A stretch of DNA of 64,000 nucleotides from Sphingobacterium sp. UBA2700 (GTDB lineage Bacteria; Bacteroidota; Bacteroidia; Sphingobacteriales; Sphingobacteriaceae), in assembly GCA_002354335.1 (NCBI GenBank), contig DELI01000007.1, positions 1 to 64,000 of the forward strand, given 5' to 3'. Positions 24,741-32,247 of this stretch are shown here, one piece after another. Numbering within the stretch: position 1 is the first letter of the stretch; the number at the start of each line of letters is the position of its first letter. The notes beneath the pieces were generated by a model. It worked only from the letters and a program-made list of their open reading frames with translations. It was not told the origin of the DNA and made no database searches. The position numbers were made by a program, and so were the translations under genes.

Positions 24741-27614
24741 ATGAGTAACATAAATTACCAAGAGAAATTCCAGGATCGCCATAACGGTCCTAGCGCTTCG
24801 CAAGTAGAGGAAATGTTGACTGTACTTGGCGTTAGCTCCTTAGACGAACTAATCGAGCAAACCGTACCTGCGCAAATCCGTAAAAAAGAACCTTTAAAGT
24901 TACCTGCAGCATTAAGCGAGGTTGCTTACCTTGAAAAGGTTGCTCAAATCGCTGAAAAAAACAAAGTATTCAAATCTTATATCGGTCAGGGATATTTCGA
25001 TGTAATCTTACCTGGCGTTATTCAACGTAACGTATTCGAAAATCCAGGATGGTACACACAGTACACGCCGTACCAAGCTGAAATCGCTCAGGGTCGCCTT
25101 CAAGCTTTATTGAACTTCCAAACGATGGTATCTGACTTAACAGGCTTAGAAGTAGCGAACGCATCACTTTTAGATGAAGCAACTGCTGCTGCTGAGGCCA
25201 TGTTCATGTTATACAGCACGCGCAAAAATAAAGATGCACATACATTCCTGGTAACACCGAACATCTACCCGCAAACACTTGACGTATTGCAGACTAGAGC
25301 GGTTCCATTTGGTGTGGAGATCCGTGTGGCAGATTTAACCGTAGATAACTTAGCAGACGATGTATTCGCAGCGTTTATCCAATATCCTGCTGCTGATGGT
25401 TCTGTAAATGATTATAAAGAGTTCACGGCTTACGCTCATGATAAAAACATCACAATCTGTGTGGCTACAGATTTAATGGCATTAGCGTTATTAACGCCTC
25501 CGGGAGAATGGGGAGCAGATGTTGTTGTAGGTAACTCACAACGTTTTGGCGTACCGATGGGATTTGGTGGTCCTCATGCAGCATTCTTCGCAACAAAAGA
25601 TGCCTATAAACGTAATATTCCAGGTCGTATCATCGGGGTAACTTCCGATTCAAATGGCGAATATGCATTGCGTATGGCGCTTCAAACTCGTGAGCAACAC
25701 ATCCGTAGAGATAAAGCTTCTTCTAATATCTGTACTGCGCAAGCATTACTAGCTATTATGGCTTCTTTCTACGCGGTTTACCACGGTCCAAAAGGAATCA
25801 AAAATATCGCATTACGTATCAATGATCTAACGAAGCTTGCTGACAAAGCAATCCAAGCCTTAGGTTACAAACAGGTAAACGCGACTTACTTCGATACATT
25901 ACGTTTTGAAGTAGACAAAGAACTTAGCCCATTGAAGTCTGAAGCATTAAACCAAGAGCTTAACTTCTACTACGCTGATAATACCGTAGGAATTTCTATC
26001 GACGAGACTACGACGCTTGCAGATATCGAAACAATCGTGAAAGTATTCGCGAAGATTAAAGGTAAATCTGTAAATGATGTGGATCTATCAGGTTTCACTA
26101 ATGAATTAGGAAACTCTATCCCTGAGGAATTAGAGCGCGCTTCTGATTACTTAACACACCCTGTTTTCAATAGCTACCACTCGGAAAGTGAGATGTTGCG
26201 TTACATCAAATCTTTAGAAGCAAAAGATCTTTCTCTTTGTCATTCGATGATTCCTCTAGGTTCATGTACGATGAAGTTGAACGCAACAACCGAGATGGTT
26301 CCTGTAACTTGGGCACGTTTCGGTGGATTACATCCATTCGCTCCTGCAGACCAAACAACAGGCTACATGCAATTGATCAACGAATTGAACGATTGGTTGT
26401 GTGAAATCACCGGATTCGCGAAGATGTCCTTCCAACCAAACTCGGGTGCACAAGGTGAATACGCTGGACTAATGGTTATCCGTGCTTATCACCACAGCCG
26501 TGGCGACTTAAATAGAGATATCTGTTTAATCCCAGCATCGGCACACGGAACAAACCCCGCATCTGCATCTATGGCAGGCTTGAAAGTGGTTGTTGTGAAG
26601 TGTGACGAACGCGGAAACATCGATGTGGAAGACTTAAGAGCAAAAGCAACAGAGCATTCGGCAAACTTAAACTCCCTAATGGTGACTTATCCATCTACGC
26701 ACGGAGTATTCGAAGAGCCGATTGTTGAGATCTGTAATATCATCCACGAAAATGGTGGTCAAGTATATATGGATGGTGCGAACATGAACGCACAGGTAGG
26801 TTTAACAAGCCCAGGCTATATTGGTGCTGACGTTTGTCACTTAAACTTACACAAAACATTCTGTATCCCTCACGGTGGTGGTGGTCCTGGTATGGGTCCA
26901 ATCGGTGTGGCAGCACACTTAGTACCTTTCTTGCCGAACCACGAAGTTGTAGAAATCTCTGGCGAAGAGGGTATCTCAGCAGTATCGGCAGCACCTTTCG
27001 GTTCGGCATCCATCTTAGTAATCTCGCATGCATACATCGCAATGATGGGTGGCGAAGGATTAACAGATGCTACGAAAACTGCCATCTTAAATGCTAACTA
27101 CATCAAAGCACGTTTAGAATCGCACTACCCGGTATTGTACGCAGGTGCAAACGGACGTTGTGCACACGAGATGATCTTAGATTGCCGCGGTTTCAAAAAC
27201 GTAGGAATCGAAGTAGCAGATATCGCAAAACGTTTGATGGACTACGGTTTCCACGCTCCTACCGTATCATTTCCTGTTGCTGGTACCTTAATGGTAGAGC
27301 CTACAGAGTCGGAGTCTAAGGCAGAGTTAGATCGTTTCTGTGAAGCGTTGATCGCTATTCGTCAAGAAATCGCTGCAGTAGAAAATGGCGAGGTTGACCA
27401 AAAAGAAAACGTATTGAAACACGCGCCACACACGGCACGCGTAGTAACTGCAGACGAGTGGGATAGACCTTACTCACGTCAAAAAGCAGCTTACCCTGTT
27501 GAATACTTAAGAACAAATAAATTCTGGCCTTCCGTAGGTCGTGTAAACGACTCACAAGGCGATAGAACATTAATCTGTTCTTGTCCTCCAATCGAAGCTT
27601 ACGCAGAAGCGTAA
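24741..27614 (+). CDS. gcvP: glycine dehydrogenase (decarboxylating), P protein
   Basis: GcvP is the pyridoxal-phosphate-dependent decarboxylase of the glycine cleavage system. From the ATG at 24741 it has 957 residues, the fused single-chain form. The C-terminal half carries the PLP lysine in [18 protein letters not shown] (Lys705); the N-terminal half contains the degenerate paralogous domain. LGSCTMKLN and [11 protein letters not shown] are also present. The TTG at 24723 in frame would only add MQSHRK and is rejected. Codon use is strongly biased, as for a highly expressed gene. A strong terminator follows. Confidence 0.97.
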   Translation: MSNINYQEKFQDRHNGPSASQVEEMLTVLGVSSLDELIEQTVPAQIRKKEPLKLPAALSEVAYLEKVAQIAEKNKVFKSYIGQGYFDVILPGVIQRNVFENPGWYTQYTPYQAEIAQGRLQALLNFQTMVSDLTGLEVANASLLDEATAAAEAMFMLYSTRKNKDAHTFLVTPNIYPQTLDVLQTRAVPFGVEIRVADLTVDNLADDVFAAFIQYPAADGSVNDYKEFTAYAHDKNITICVATDLMALALLTPPGEWGADVVVGNSQRFGVPMGFGGPHAAFFATKDAYKRNIPGRIIGVTSDSNGEYALRMALQTREQHIRRDKASSNICTAQALLAIMASFYAVYHGPKGIKNIALRINDLTKLADKAIQALGYKQVNATYFDTLRFEVDKELSPLKSEALNQELNFYYADNTVGISIDETTTLADIETIVKVFAKIKGKSVNDVDLSGFTNELGNSIPEELERASDYLTHPVFNSYHSESEMLRYIKSLEAKDLSLCHSMIPLGSCTMKLNATTEMVPVTWARFGGLHPFAPADQTTGYMQLINELNDWLCEITGFAKMSFQPNSGAQGEYAGLMVIRAYHHSRGDLNRDICLIPASAHGTNPASASMAGLKVVVVKCDERGNIDVEDLRAKATEHSANLNSLMVTYPSTHGVFEEPIVEICNIIHENGGQVYMDGANMNAQVGLTSPGYIGADVCHLNLHKTFCIPHGGGGPGMGPIGVAAHLVPFLPNHEVVEISGEEGISAVSAAPFGSASILVISHAYIAMMGGEGLTDATKTAILNANYIKARLESHYPVLYAGANGRCAHEMILDCRGFKNVGIEVADIAKRLMDYGFHAPTVSFPVAGTLMVEPTESESKAELDRFCEALIAIRQEIAAVENGEVDQKENVLKHAPHTARVVTADEWDRPYSRQKAAYPVEYLRTNKFWPSVGRVNDSQGDRTLICSCPPIEAYAEA

Positions 27615-27616
27615 TT

Positions 27617-27646
27617 AGAGATTAGATGTGAGACATTAGATATTAG
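27617..27646 (+). repeat. TAGAT-type intergenic repeat, copy 2
   Basis: Starts 2 nt after the gcvP stop and reads AGATTAGATGTGAGACATTA and onward. It is the inverse of the copy at 25-56 and precedes the gcvP terminator. Confidence 0.6.
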
Positions 27647-27660
27647 ACCTTGTGTCTGTT

Positions 27661-27692
27661 AAAAAGCTGCTCCAGTACGGGGCAGCTTTTTT
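27661..27692 (+). terminator. gcvP terminator
   Basis: AAAAAGCTGCTCC (27661-27673) pairs with GGGGCAGCTTTTT (27679-27691), with one T-G wobble, over AGTAC, and ends in a T-run. Confidence 0.9.
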
Positions 27693-27710
27693 GGTTTGAG
27701 GGTATGGCGT

Positions 27711-27743
27711 CATAGGTCTTTTTACTAAGTACTAACTACTATT
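27711..27743 (+). repeat. TACTAAGTACTAACTACTA repeat, copy 2
   Basis: ATAGGTCTTTTTACTAAGTA then CTAACTACTA, nearly identical to 28071-28109 and to 67-105. It lies directly left of composite palindromic element A. Confidence 0.6.
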
Positions 27744-27746
27744 TCT

Positions 27747-27971
27747 GAACCAGGAAAAAAAGGATGCAAGGATTGGCAGGATGCTCTTTCGTCTGAACCA
27801 AGGAAGGATACAAGGATTTTCAGGATCTGGTATATTGTTGGATGTTGGTATGCACATCGTAATCGTGCGTTTCACTAAACGTCTCCTATAAAAAATACAA
27901 TTCATCCCTTTATTCTCACCAATGCCCGATCCTGCGAATCCCTAAATCCTTCCTTTCCTGGTTCAAGACAA
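27747..27971 (+). repeat. composite palindromic element A
   Basis: Two direct GAACCA-GG...AGGAT...CAGGAT units (27747 and 27795 onward) are followed by a central degenerate CGTTT-CACT-AAACG hairpin (27868-27881). An inverted unit, ATCCTG...AATCC...CCTGGTTCAAGAC (27929-27971), comes last, so the whole is a large imperfect palindrome. Element B (29950-30180) has the same parts. The 34 nt at 27877-27910 match the reverse complement of 30050-30083 with one difference, so the two elements are related copies in opposite orientation. No coding sequence is present. It resembles a non-autonomous mobile repeat (MITE- or REPIN-like); this is inference. Confidence 0.65.
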
Positions 27972-28042
27972 ATTTTCATTCTCGTTCAAGACAAACGTTC
28001 CTACTACAACCAACCGCTCAAACAATACCTTTTCAGAAAACG

Positions 28043-28064
28043 CTCTAATGTCTATCATCTAATT
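28043..28064 (-). repeat. TAGAT-type intergenic repeat, copy 3
   Basis: CTCTAATGTCTATCATCTAA on the plus strand, the inverse orientation of the copy at 27617-27646. It lies between element A and the next TACTAAG repeat. Confidence 0.5.
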
Positions 28065-28070
28065 TCAGCC

Positions 28071-28109
28071 ATAGGTCTTTATACTAACTACTAAGTACTA
28101 ACTACTAAA
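28071..28109 (+). repeat. TACTAAGTACTAACTACTA repeat, copy 3
   Basis: ATAGGTCTTTATACTAACTA then CTAAGTACTAACTACTAAA, the third copy of this repeat in the window. Confidence 0.6.
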
Positions 28110-28120
28110 CTCCGTCGACT

Positions 28121-28210
28121 CAAACCCCTTGTAAACCCAATACAAACCCAATACAAACCCCAATCATAACCGCTCCATAAGGGCTATACATTGGGTCTAC
28201 ATGGGGTTTG
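28121..28210. repeat. imperfect inverted repeat with AAACCCAATAC tandem units
   Basis: CAAACCCC (28121-28128) pairs with GGGGTTTG (28203-28210). Inward, GTAAACCCAATAC aligns with the complement of GTATACATTGGGTCTAC-type sequence on the right, giving an imperfect stem of roughly 29 nt. Within it AAACCCAATAC is tandemly repeated (28133-28143 and 28144-28154), with a third variant unit after it. It lies just upstream of the DUF1080 gene at 28261 and could fold in its leader if transcription starts further left. Confidence 0.55.
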
Positions 28211-28260
28211 ATTAAGTTGTCAGTAATTCCTTATCTTAGGGATACTTAAAACCTACTGAT

Positions 28261-29013
28261 ATGAACAGACTAAACCTGCCGGCTGCAACGTTATTTCTGA
28301 TGTTTATGGCTTTTTCCTTGGGAGTAAGCGCACAGAAAAAGCTTTTTACCTTTGGAGTGGAGAAAAGCTTTGATGAGTCCATCGTTAATCCAAAGATAAA
28401 GGGAAAGCCAATCCAGTGGATTGATGTGAATACTTCGGATACGACCTGGATTCCAAAGGGGAAGGTTCTGGTCAACAAAGGGAATCCGATCGGCGTAATC
28501 CGTTCGGAGAAAATGTACGAAAATTTTATCATCCATGTAGAATGGCGTCATTTGGAGAAGGGTGGCAATTCAGGTGTTTTTGTATGGTCAGATGCGGTTG
28601 CAGGGAAGAATGACCTGCCTATGGGTATGGAGGTGCAGATGTTGGAGCTGGATTGGGTCAATCAGAATACGCGCGACGGTGTTACACCACCGATTGCTTA
28701 TGTGCATGGGGAATTGTTTGGTGCGGGGGGAATGACAGCATCTCCGGATAATCCTAGAGGTGAGCGCAGTAAGTCGGTAGAGAATCGCTGTTTAGGCGTA
28801 GGGCAATGGAATAAATATACCGTAGTTTGTATCGACGGCACTGTTAAATTGGCTATAAATGGTAAATTTGTTAATAGCATTCGCTTGGCTTCAAAGCGAA
28901 AAGGTTATGTTTGTCTGGAAGCTGAAGGCGCGCTGATGGAGTTTCGGAATTTTCAGCTAATTGAACTGGAACCGGGCGTCGAGCGGCCTGAATTTGTTGT
29001 CGACGCACTTTGA
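28261..29013 (+). CDS. exported DUF1080 (3-keto-disaccharide hydrolase-type) protein
   Basis: A 250-residue secreted protein with a signal peptide (about 1-24, ending GVSAQ). The mature part is a DUF1080 concanavalin-like domain: [54 protein letters not shown] and [19 protein letters not shown]1080 proteins include hydrolases of 3-keto-glycosides; this one is isolated from the sugar cluster at 53.7-64 kb, where two more paralogues occur. An amidase gene follows, its ATG 35 nt after this stop. Confidence 0.88.
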   Translation: MNRLNLPAATLFLMFMAFSLGVSAQKKLFTFGVEKSFDESIVNPKIKGKPIQWIDVNTSDTTWIPKGKVLVNKGNPIGVIRSEKMYENFIIHVEWRHLEKGGNSGVFVWSDAVAGKNDLPMGMEVQMLELDWVNQNTRDGVTPPIAYVHGELFGAGGMTASPDNPRGERSKSVENRCLGVGQWNKYTVVCIDGTVKLAINGKFVNSIRLASKRKGYVCLEAEGALMEFRNFQLIELEPGVERPEFVVDAL

Positions 29014-29048
29014 GCGGCGTAGGCATAAGGTTAAATGAGATAGAGAAA

Positions 29049-29873
29049 ATGATTAGAAAAGTATTTACATATTTGGTTATTGGGGCATTGGCGACCTCCT
29101 GTGGAGGCGGTAAATATGCGGCAACGGAGAAAGTTTACAAGAAAAAGGCAAAGGAATTTTCAGAAATCTACAAGGAAGCTCCTGTAGAAGGTCAGTTAGC
29201 TAAGATTGGGGCAGATCAAAAGGAGTGGATTGGCTCAACGAACTTTGGAATGCGCAAGCCTAATTATGTGATGATCCATCATACGGCACAGGCATCGCTA
29301 GATCAGACGGTAAAGACCTTCCATAATCAAAAGGTTGGCGTAAGCTCGCATTATGTAATTGGTCGGGACGGCAAGATTGTGCAGATGGTGAACGATTATT
29401 TCAGAGCGCACCACGCCGGAGCCGGCAGGTGGGGAAATGATACAGACTTAAATTCATCTTCTATCGGTATCGAGCTTGACAATAACGGCACTACCGATCC
29501 ATGGCCGGATGCTCAGATACAGGCTTTAGTAAAGTTGCTACAACAGCTAAAGACCTCTTATAATATTCCGCAGGGCAATTTTATCGGACATATGGATTAT
29601 GCGCCCACGCGTAAGAACGATCCATCGCGCTTCCCTTGGAAAACGCTTGCCGATCAAGGATTCGGATACTGGTATGAGCAACCGCTGGAACAAGTACCTG
29701 CAAACTTCGACGTGAAAATCGCATTGCGTATCATTGGTTTCGACGTGAAGAACCTAGATGCCGCCATCAAAGGATTTAAATACCATTATATCCAGGAGAA
29801 CCCCAATGTCGCAACATTAAATGACCATGAGATGCGGATTTTGTATGCGATATTTAAGAAATATTTGGGTTAG
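29049..29873 (+). CDS. lipoprotein N-acetylmuramoyl-L-alanine amidase
   Basis: A zinc amidase (Amidase_2/PGRP fold) that cleaves the bond between muramic acid and L-alanine in peptidoglycan. From the ATG at 29049 it has 274 residues and a lipobox ATSC (Cys18), so it is probably anchored to the outer membrane's inner face. Zinc ligands fit MIHHTA (His77), GHMDYAP (His181) and KNDPSRF (Asp191), with Glu142 in GIELDN. The C-terminal helical repeat region (about 225-274) may bind wall. The start at 29010 would destroy the signal peptide. A repeat and a GC-rich terminator follow. Confidence 0.9.
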   Translation: MIRKVFTYLVIGALATSCGGGKYAATEKVYKKKAKEFSEIYKEAPVEGQLAKIGADQKEWIGSTNFGMRKPNYVMIHHTAQASLDQTVKTFHNQKVGVSSHYVIGRDGKIVQMVNDYFRAHHAGAGRWGNDTDLNSSSIGIELDNNGTTDPWPDAQIQALVKLLQQLKTSYNIPQGNFIGHMDYAPTRKNDPSRFPWKTLADQGFGYWYEQPLEQVPANFDVKIALRIIGFDVKNLDAAIKGFKYHYIQENPNVATLNDHEMRILYAIFKKYLG

Positions 29874-29903
29874 AGATTAGACATTAGATTTTAGATATTA
29901 GAG
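29874..29903 (+). repeat. TAGAT-type intergenic repeat, copy 4
   Basis: AGATTAGACATTAGATTTTA and onward, directly after the amidase stop. It is closely mirrored by 30283-30320 at the end of the convergent gene. Confidence 0.6.
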
Positions 29904-29904
29904 C

Positions 29905-29933
29905 AGGGCGCCGATTAGGCGCCTTTGTTTTTA
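29905..29933 (+). terminator. amidase terminator
   Basis: GGCGCC (29907-29912) and GGCGCC (29918-29923) form a stem over GATTA, extended by flanking bases, and are followed by TTTGTTTTT. The same hairpin occurs inverted at 30264-30280. Confidence 0.8.
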
Positions 29934-29949
29934 GATGTATGATGTGTTT

Positions 29950-30180
29950 GAACCAAGAATGGAAGGATAAAAGGATTGGCAGGATGCTTAGTCTTGAACC
30001 AGGAAAGGAAGGATGTAAGGATGAACAGGATCGGGTATTATGATATATGAAGGGATGGATTGTATTTTTTATAGGAGACGTTTCACTAAACGTCTCCGAA
30101 AGTGTATGCTTCCCATTCCATCATTCGCCGCTAAACATGATCCTGCCAATCCTAAAATCCTTTTTTTCCTGGTTCAAGAC
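29950..30180 (+). repeat. composite palindromic element B
   Basis: Two direct GAACCA...AGGAT...CAGGAT units (29950 and 29996 onward) are followed by a perfect 10-bp hairpin, GGAGACGTTT-CACT-AAACGTCTCC (30074-30097). An inverted ATCCTG...AATCC...CCTGGTTCAAGAC unit (30140-30180) comes last. It has the same design as element A at 27747-27971 and shares 33 of 34 nt with it in inverse orientation. Elements A and B bracket the DUF1080-amidase gene pair. Confidence 0.7.
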
Positions 30181-30255
30181 AAAACACCCTTCCTTTCCTT
30201 CAAAACAAACTAACCCCTTCTTTTTAAACTAAAGTATCAACACAGCTTATCACCA

Positions 30256-30283
30256 ATAAAAAAGGCGCCTAATCGGCGCCCTA
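30256..30283 (-). terminator. terminator of the convergent 437-residue protein gene
   Basis: On the minus strand GGCGCC-GATTA-GGCGCC is followed by six T. It is the same hairpin as the amidase terminator, in mirror orientation. Confidence 0.85.
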
Positions 30284-30320
30284 CTCTAATATCTTATATC
30301 TAAAATCAAATGTCTAATCT
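30283..30320 (-). repeat. TAGAT-type intergenic repeat, copy 5
   Basis: Read on the minus strand it begins AGATTAGACATTTGATTTTA and runs into the terminator, repeating the order seen after the amidase gene. It touches the stop codon of the minus-strand gene. Confidence 0.6.
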
Positions 30321-31632
30321 ACACTGTTTTAACAAACTTCTCGTCGTAGTTTTCGATATCGATGATGTATTTGTTTTGCAATAGGAAGTCGAATAGCGGT
30401 TTTGCTTCTTCGGATACCGGCATATTCTTGGTCGTGACGATTTGTTCGTTCTTTTTGTCCAGATATGGGTAAGCGTAGAGTTTTACGTTTTTGCTGAACA
30501 TACCGGATATATAGGATAACAATTCGTTTGTATAGTTTTCCTTGTTGTAGTTGTGTGTGTTGAAGATATTCTTCAGGTTGTACACGTTGGTTGCAATACC
30601 TACATGCTTTGGTTTGAAGCTTTGCACAAACTCAGCAAGGTGGTTGTTGCGACGGAAGTTGGATACCAGGATGTTGTTTCCTGTGGAACATAGGTATTCC
30701 GCACGTTCTGCAAAGTAATTTAAGTCCTCGTCGGTGATGCTTGAGTTCTCATCTAACACATTACCCATCAAGACCTCGATAAGAACAACGGTGTCTTCTG
30801 GCGTGGCTCCGGTGTTTTTGCGGAATTCTTCCACGGCAAGATTGAAGAGGTCGAAGTTAGGATTTGACTTCTGACGATACTTCGTACGAAGGATAATGAT
30901 ATTCTTCTTGTATAGGTAATCTTTGATCTGTGCTGCTTTTGCGTCCGGTTTGAAGATTGCAGCCTTAGCAAATCCTTTAGCGATCAGATAAAGGTTCAAG
31001 AGGCGTTCATTTGCATTCTCGAAGATAGGCCCAGAAACTTTCACTAAGTCGATCTCTACCGAGCCAACCGCTAGGTTGTCTGCCAGCGACTCGATCATCG
31101 TTTGTGGATCCTGTGCGTAGTAATAAGCGGCGAATACCAGGTTTACACCTAAGATTCCCAATACTTTTGTTTGCAAGGTGTTATCGGAGTCCAATAGGCG
31201 AACGTGGATAACGATATCGTTTGTAGGTCCGTCGACCTCATGTTGGAATCGGATCCCGATCCAGCCATGTGGTTCATTGGATTTTGTGAAATTTAATGTT
31301 GTTACGGTATCCGCGAAGGCGAAGAACTTCTTGCTATTGTACTTCTCGCCTTGCAGGCGTTGGGTTAGCAAGTCGAATTCATGGTCCAGCATTTTATTTA
31401 AGCGCGTACGGCTCACGTAGCGACCAGACTCCTCTACGCCATAAATAGCATCGGAGAAAGCCATATCATAGGCCGACATAGTTTTCGCGATGGTACCCGA
31501 TGCGGCACCTGCTTCGAAGAAATTACGGGCAACCTCTTGTCCGGCTCCGATCTCTGCAAATGTTCCGTAAATATCAGGGTTTAGGTTTATTTTAAGCGCT
31601 TTTCGCTTTGTTTCATAAATTTCTCTAGCCAT
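30319..31632 (-). CDS. conserved bacterial protein of unknown function
   Basis: A 437-residue soluble protein without signal peptide or membrane helix. The N-terminus ETKRKALKINLNPDIYGTFAEIGAGQEVARNFF and the following SGTIAKTMSAYDMAFSDAIYG are very strongly conserved in a family I know from Bacteroidota and other phyla, but I can assign no activity. Database names in circulation for this family (nucleotidyltransferase, TonB receptor) are not supported by motifs seen here. Its ATG is only 5 nt from a perfect -7 box, and it ends in a strong terminator, so it is a single-gene unit. Confidence 0.85.
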   Translation of the reverse strand: MAREIYETKRKALKINLNPDIYGTFAEIGAGQEVARNFFEAGAASGTIAKTMSAYDMAFSDAIYGVEESGRYVSRTRLNKMLDHEFDLLTQRLQGEKYNSKKFFAFADTVTTLNFTKSNEPHGWIGIRFQHEVDGPTNDIVIHVRLLDSDNTLQTKVLGILGVNLVFAAYYYAQDPQTMIESLADNLAVGSVEIDLVKVSGPIFENANERLLNLYLIAKGFAKAAIFKPDAKAAQIKDYLYKKNIIILRTKYRQKSNPNFDLFNLAVEEFRKNTGATPEDTVVLIEVLMGNVLDENSSITDEDLNYFAERAEYLCSTGNNILVSNFRRNNHLAEFVQSFKPKHVGIATNVYNLKNIFNTHNYNKENYTNELLSYISGMFSKNVKLYAYPYLDKKNEQIVTTKNMPVSEEAKPLFDFLLQNKYIIDIENYDEKFVKTV

Positions 31633-31636
31633 ACGG

Positions 31637-31644
31637 CAAAGGTA
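31637..31644 (-). promoter_or_regulatory. -7 element almost touching the start codon
   Basis: On the minus strand TACCTTTG matches TAnnTTTG exactly and ends 5 nt before the ATG at 31632, implying a leaderless transcript. Confidence 0.5.
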
Positions 31645-31704
31645 ACAAAATAGCGTTGAATATTGCGAAAAGGAGGGCTAAGAAAGAATTAAGTTAGGTC
31701 TACA

Positions 31705-32247
31705 TTAAAGTAAACCTAACTTTTTAAAACTGTAGAATAGGGCGGAGGCATGAAGTGCCTGTCCGATTTTATTGTCGAATAAGAAAGCCTTCGCTTCCTC
31801 TATGCTCATTTCGACCACTTCGATATCCTCGGAAGCGTCGAGCTCCTGTTCTTGTATCTTTACGCCACCCTGAAGGATATAGGTGAACGTTGGATTTCCT
31901 GAAGTCGCCGGATTTGCATAGAGCTTACAAACGTATTCAATGGAATCGAATGCATAACCCGTCTCTTCCAATAGTTCTCGGCGTGCCGCTAATTCCGGGT
32001 CTTCGCCGTCCTCTACCACGCCTGCCGGAAGCTCTACCAGTATTTCGCCAGCGCCATGACGGTACTGTTTGACAAAGAGGATGGTATTTTCTTTGGTTAT
32101 ACCGACCATATTCACCCATTTCGGGTATTCTAGGACATAGTACTCTTCTTTGATATTGCCATTGGGCATTTCAAGTCTGTCGACCCTGAGCGTCGCCCAA
32201 GGGCGTTGAATAATGTATTTAGAATCTAATACCTTCCACTTTTCCAT
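31705..32247 (-). CDS. Nudix hydrolase, ADP-sugar pyrophosphatase type
   Basis: A 180-residue Nudix hydrolase. The Nudix box is complete: G76-x5-E82-x7-R90-E91-L92-x-E94-E95-x-G97-Y98. The upstream FVKQYRHGAGEILVELPAGVVEDGE is typical of ADP-ribose/ADP-sugar pyrophosphatases, which hydrolyse the nucleoside diphosphate bond. The gene's ATG overlaps the stop of the upstream phosphohexomutase gene by 1 nt, so the two are cotranscribed. A link to nucleotide-sugar or sugar-phosphate turnover is plausible from this pairing. Confidence 0.9.
   Translation of the reverse strand: MEKWKVLDSKYIIQRPWATLRVDRLEMPNGNIKEEYYVLEYPKWVNMVGITKENTILFVKQYRHGAGEILVELPAGVVEDGEDPELAARRELLEETGYAFDSIEYVCKLYANPATSGNPTFTYILQGGVKIQEQELDASEDIEVVEMSIEEAKAFLFDNKIGQALHASALFYSFKKLGLL

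Noticed and set aside
28131..28160. CRISPR-like array
   Set aside because: The AAACCCAATAC units are only 11 nt, directly adjoining without spacers, and lie within an inverted repeat. No cas gene is in the window.
27617..28210. Decayed insertion sequence in the repeat-rich gap after gcvP
   Set aside because: No transposase-like reading frame or fragment is present on either strand. The region is explained by short repeats and the composite palindrome.
30319..31632. Nicotinate-nucleotide adenylyltransferase or TonB-dependent receptor as name for the 437-residue protein
   Set aside because: The protein has neither a nucleotidyltransferase HxGH motif nor a signal peptide, plug or barrel, so neither name is supported.
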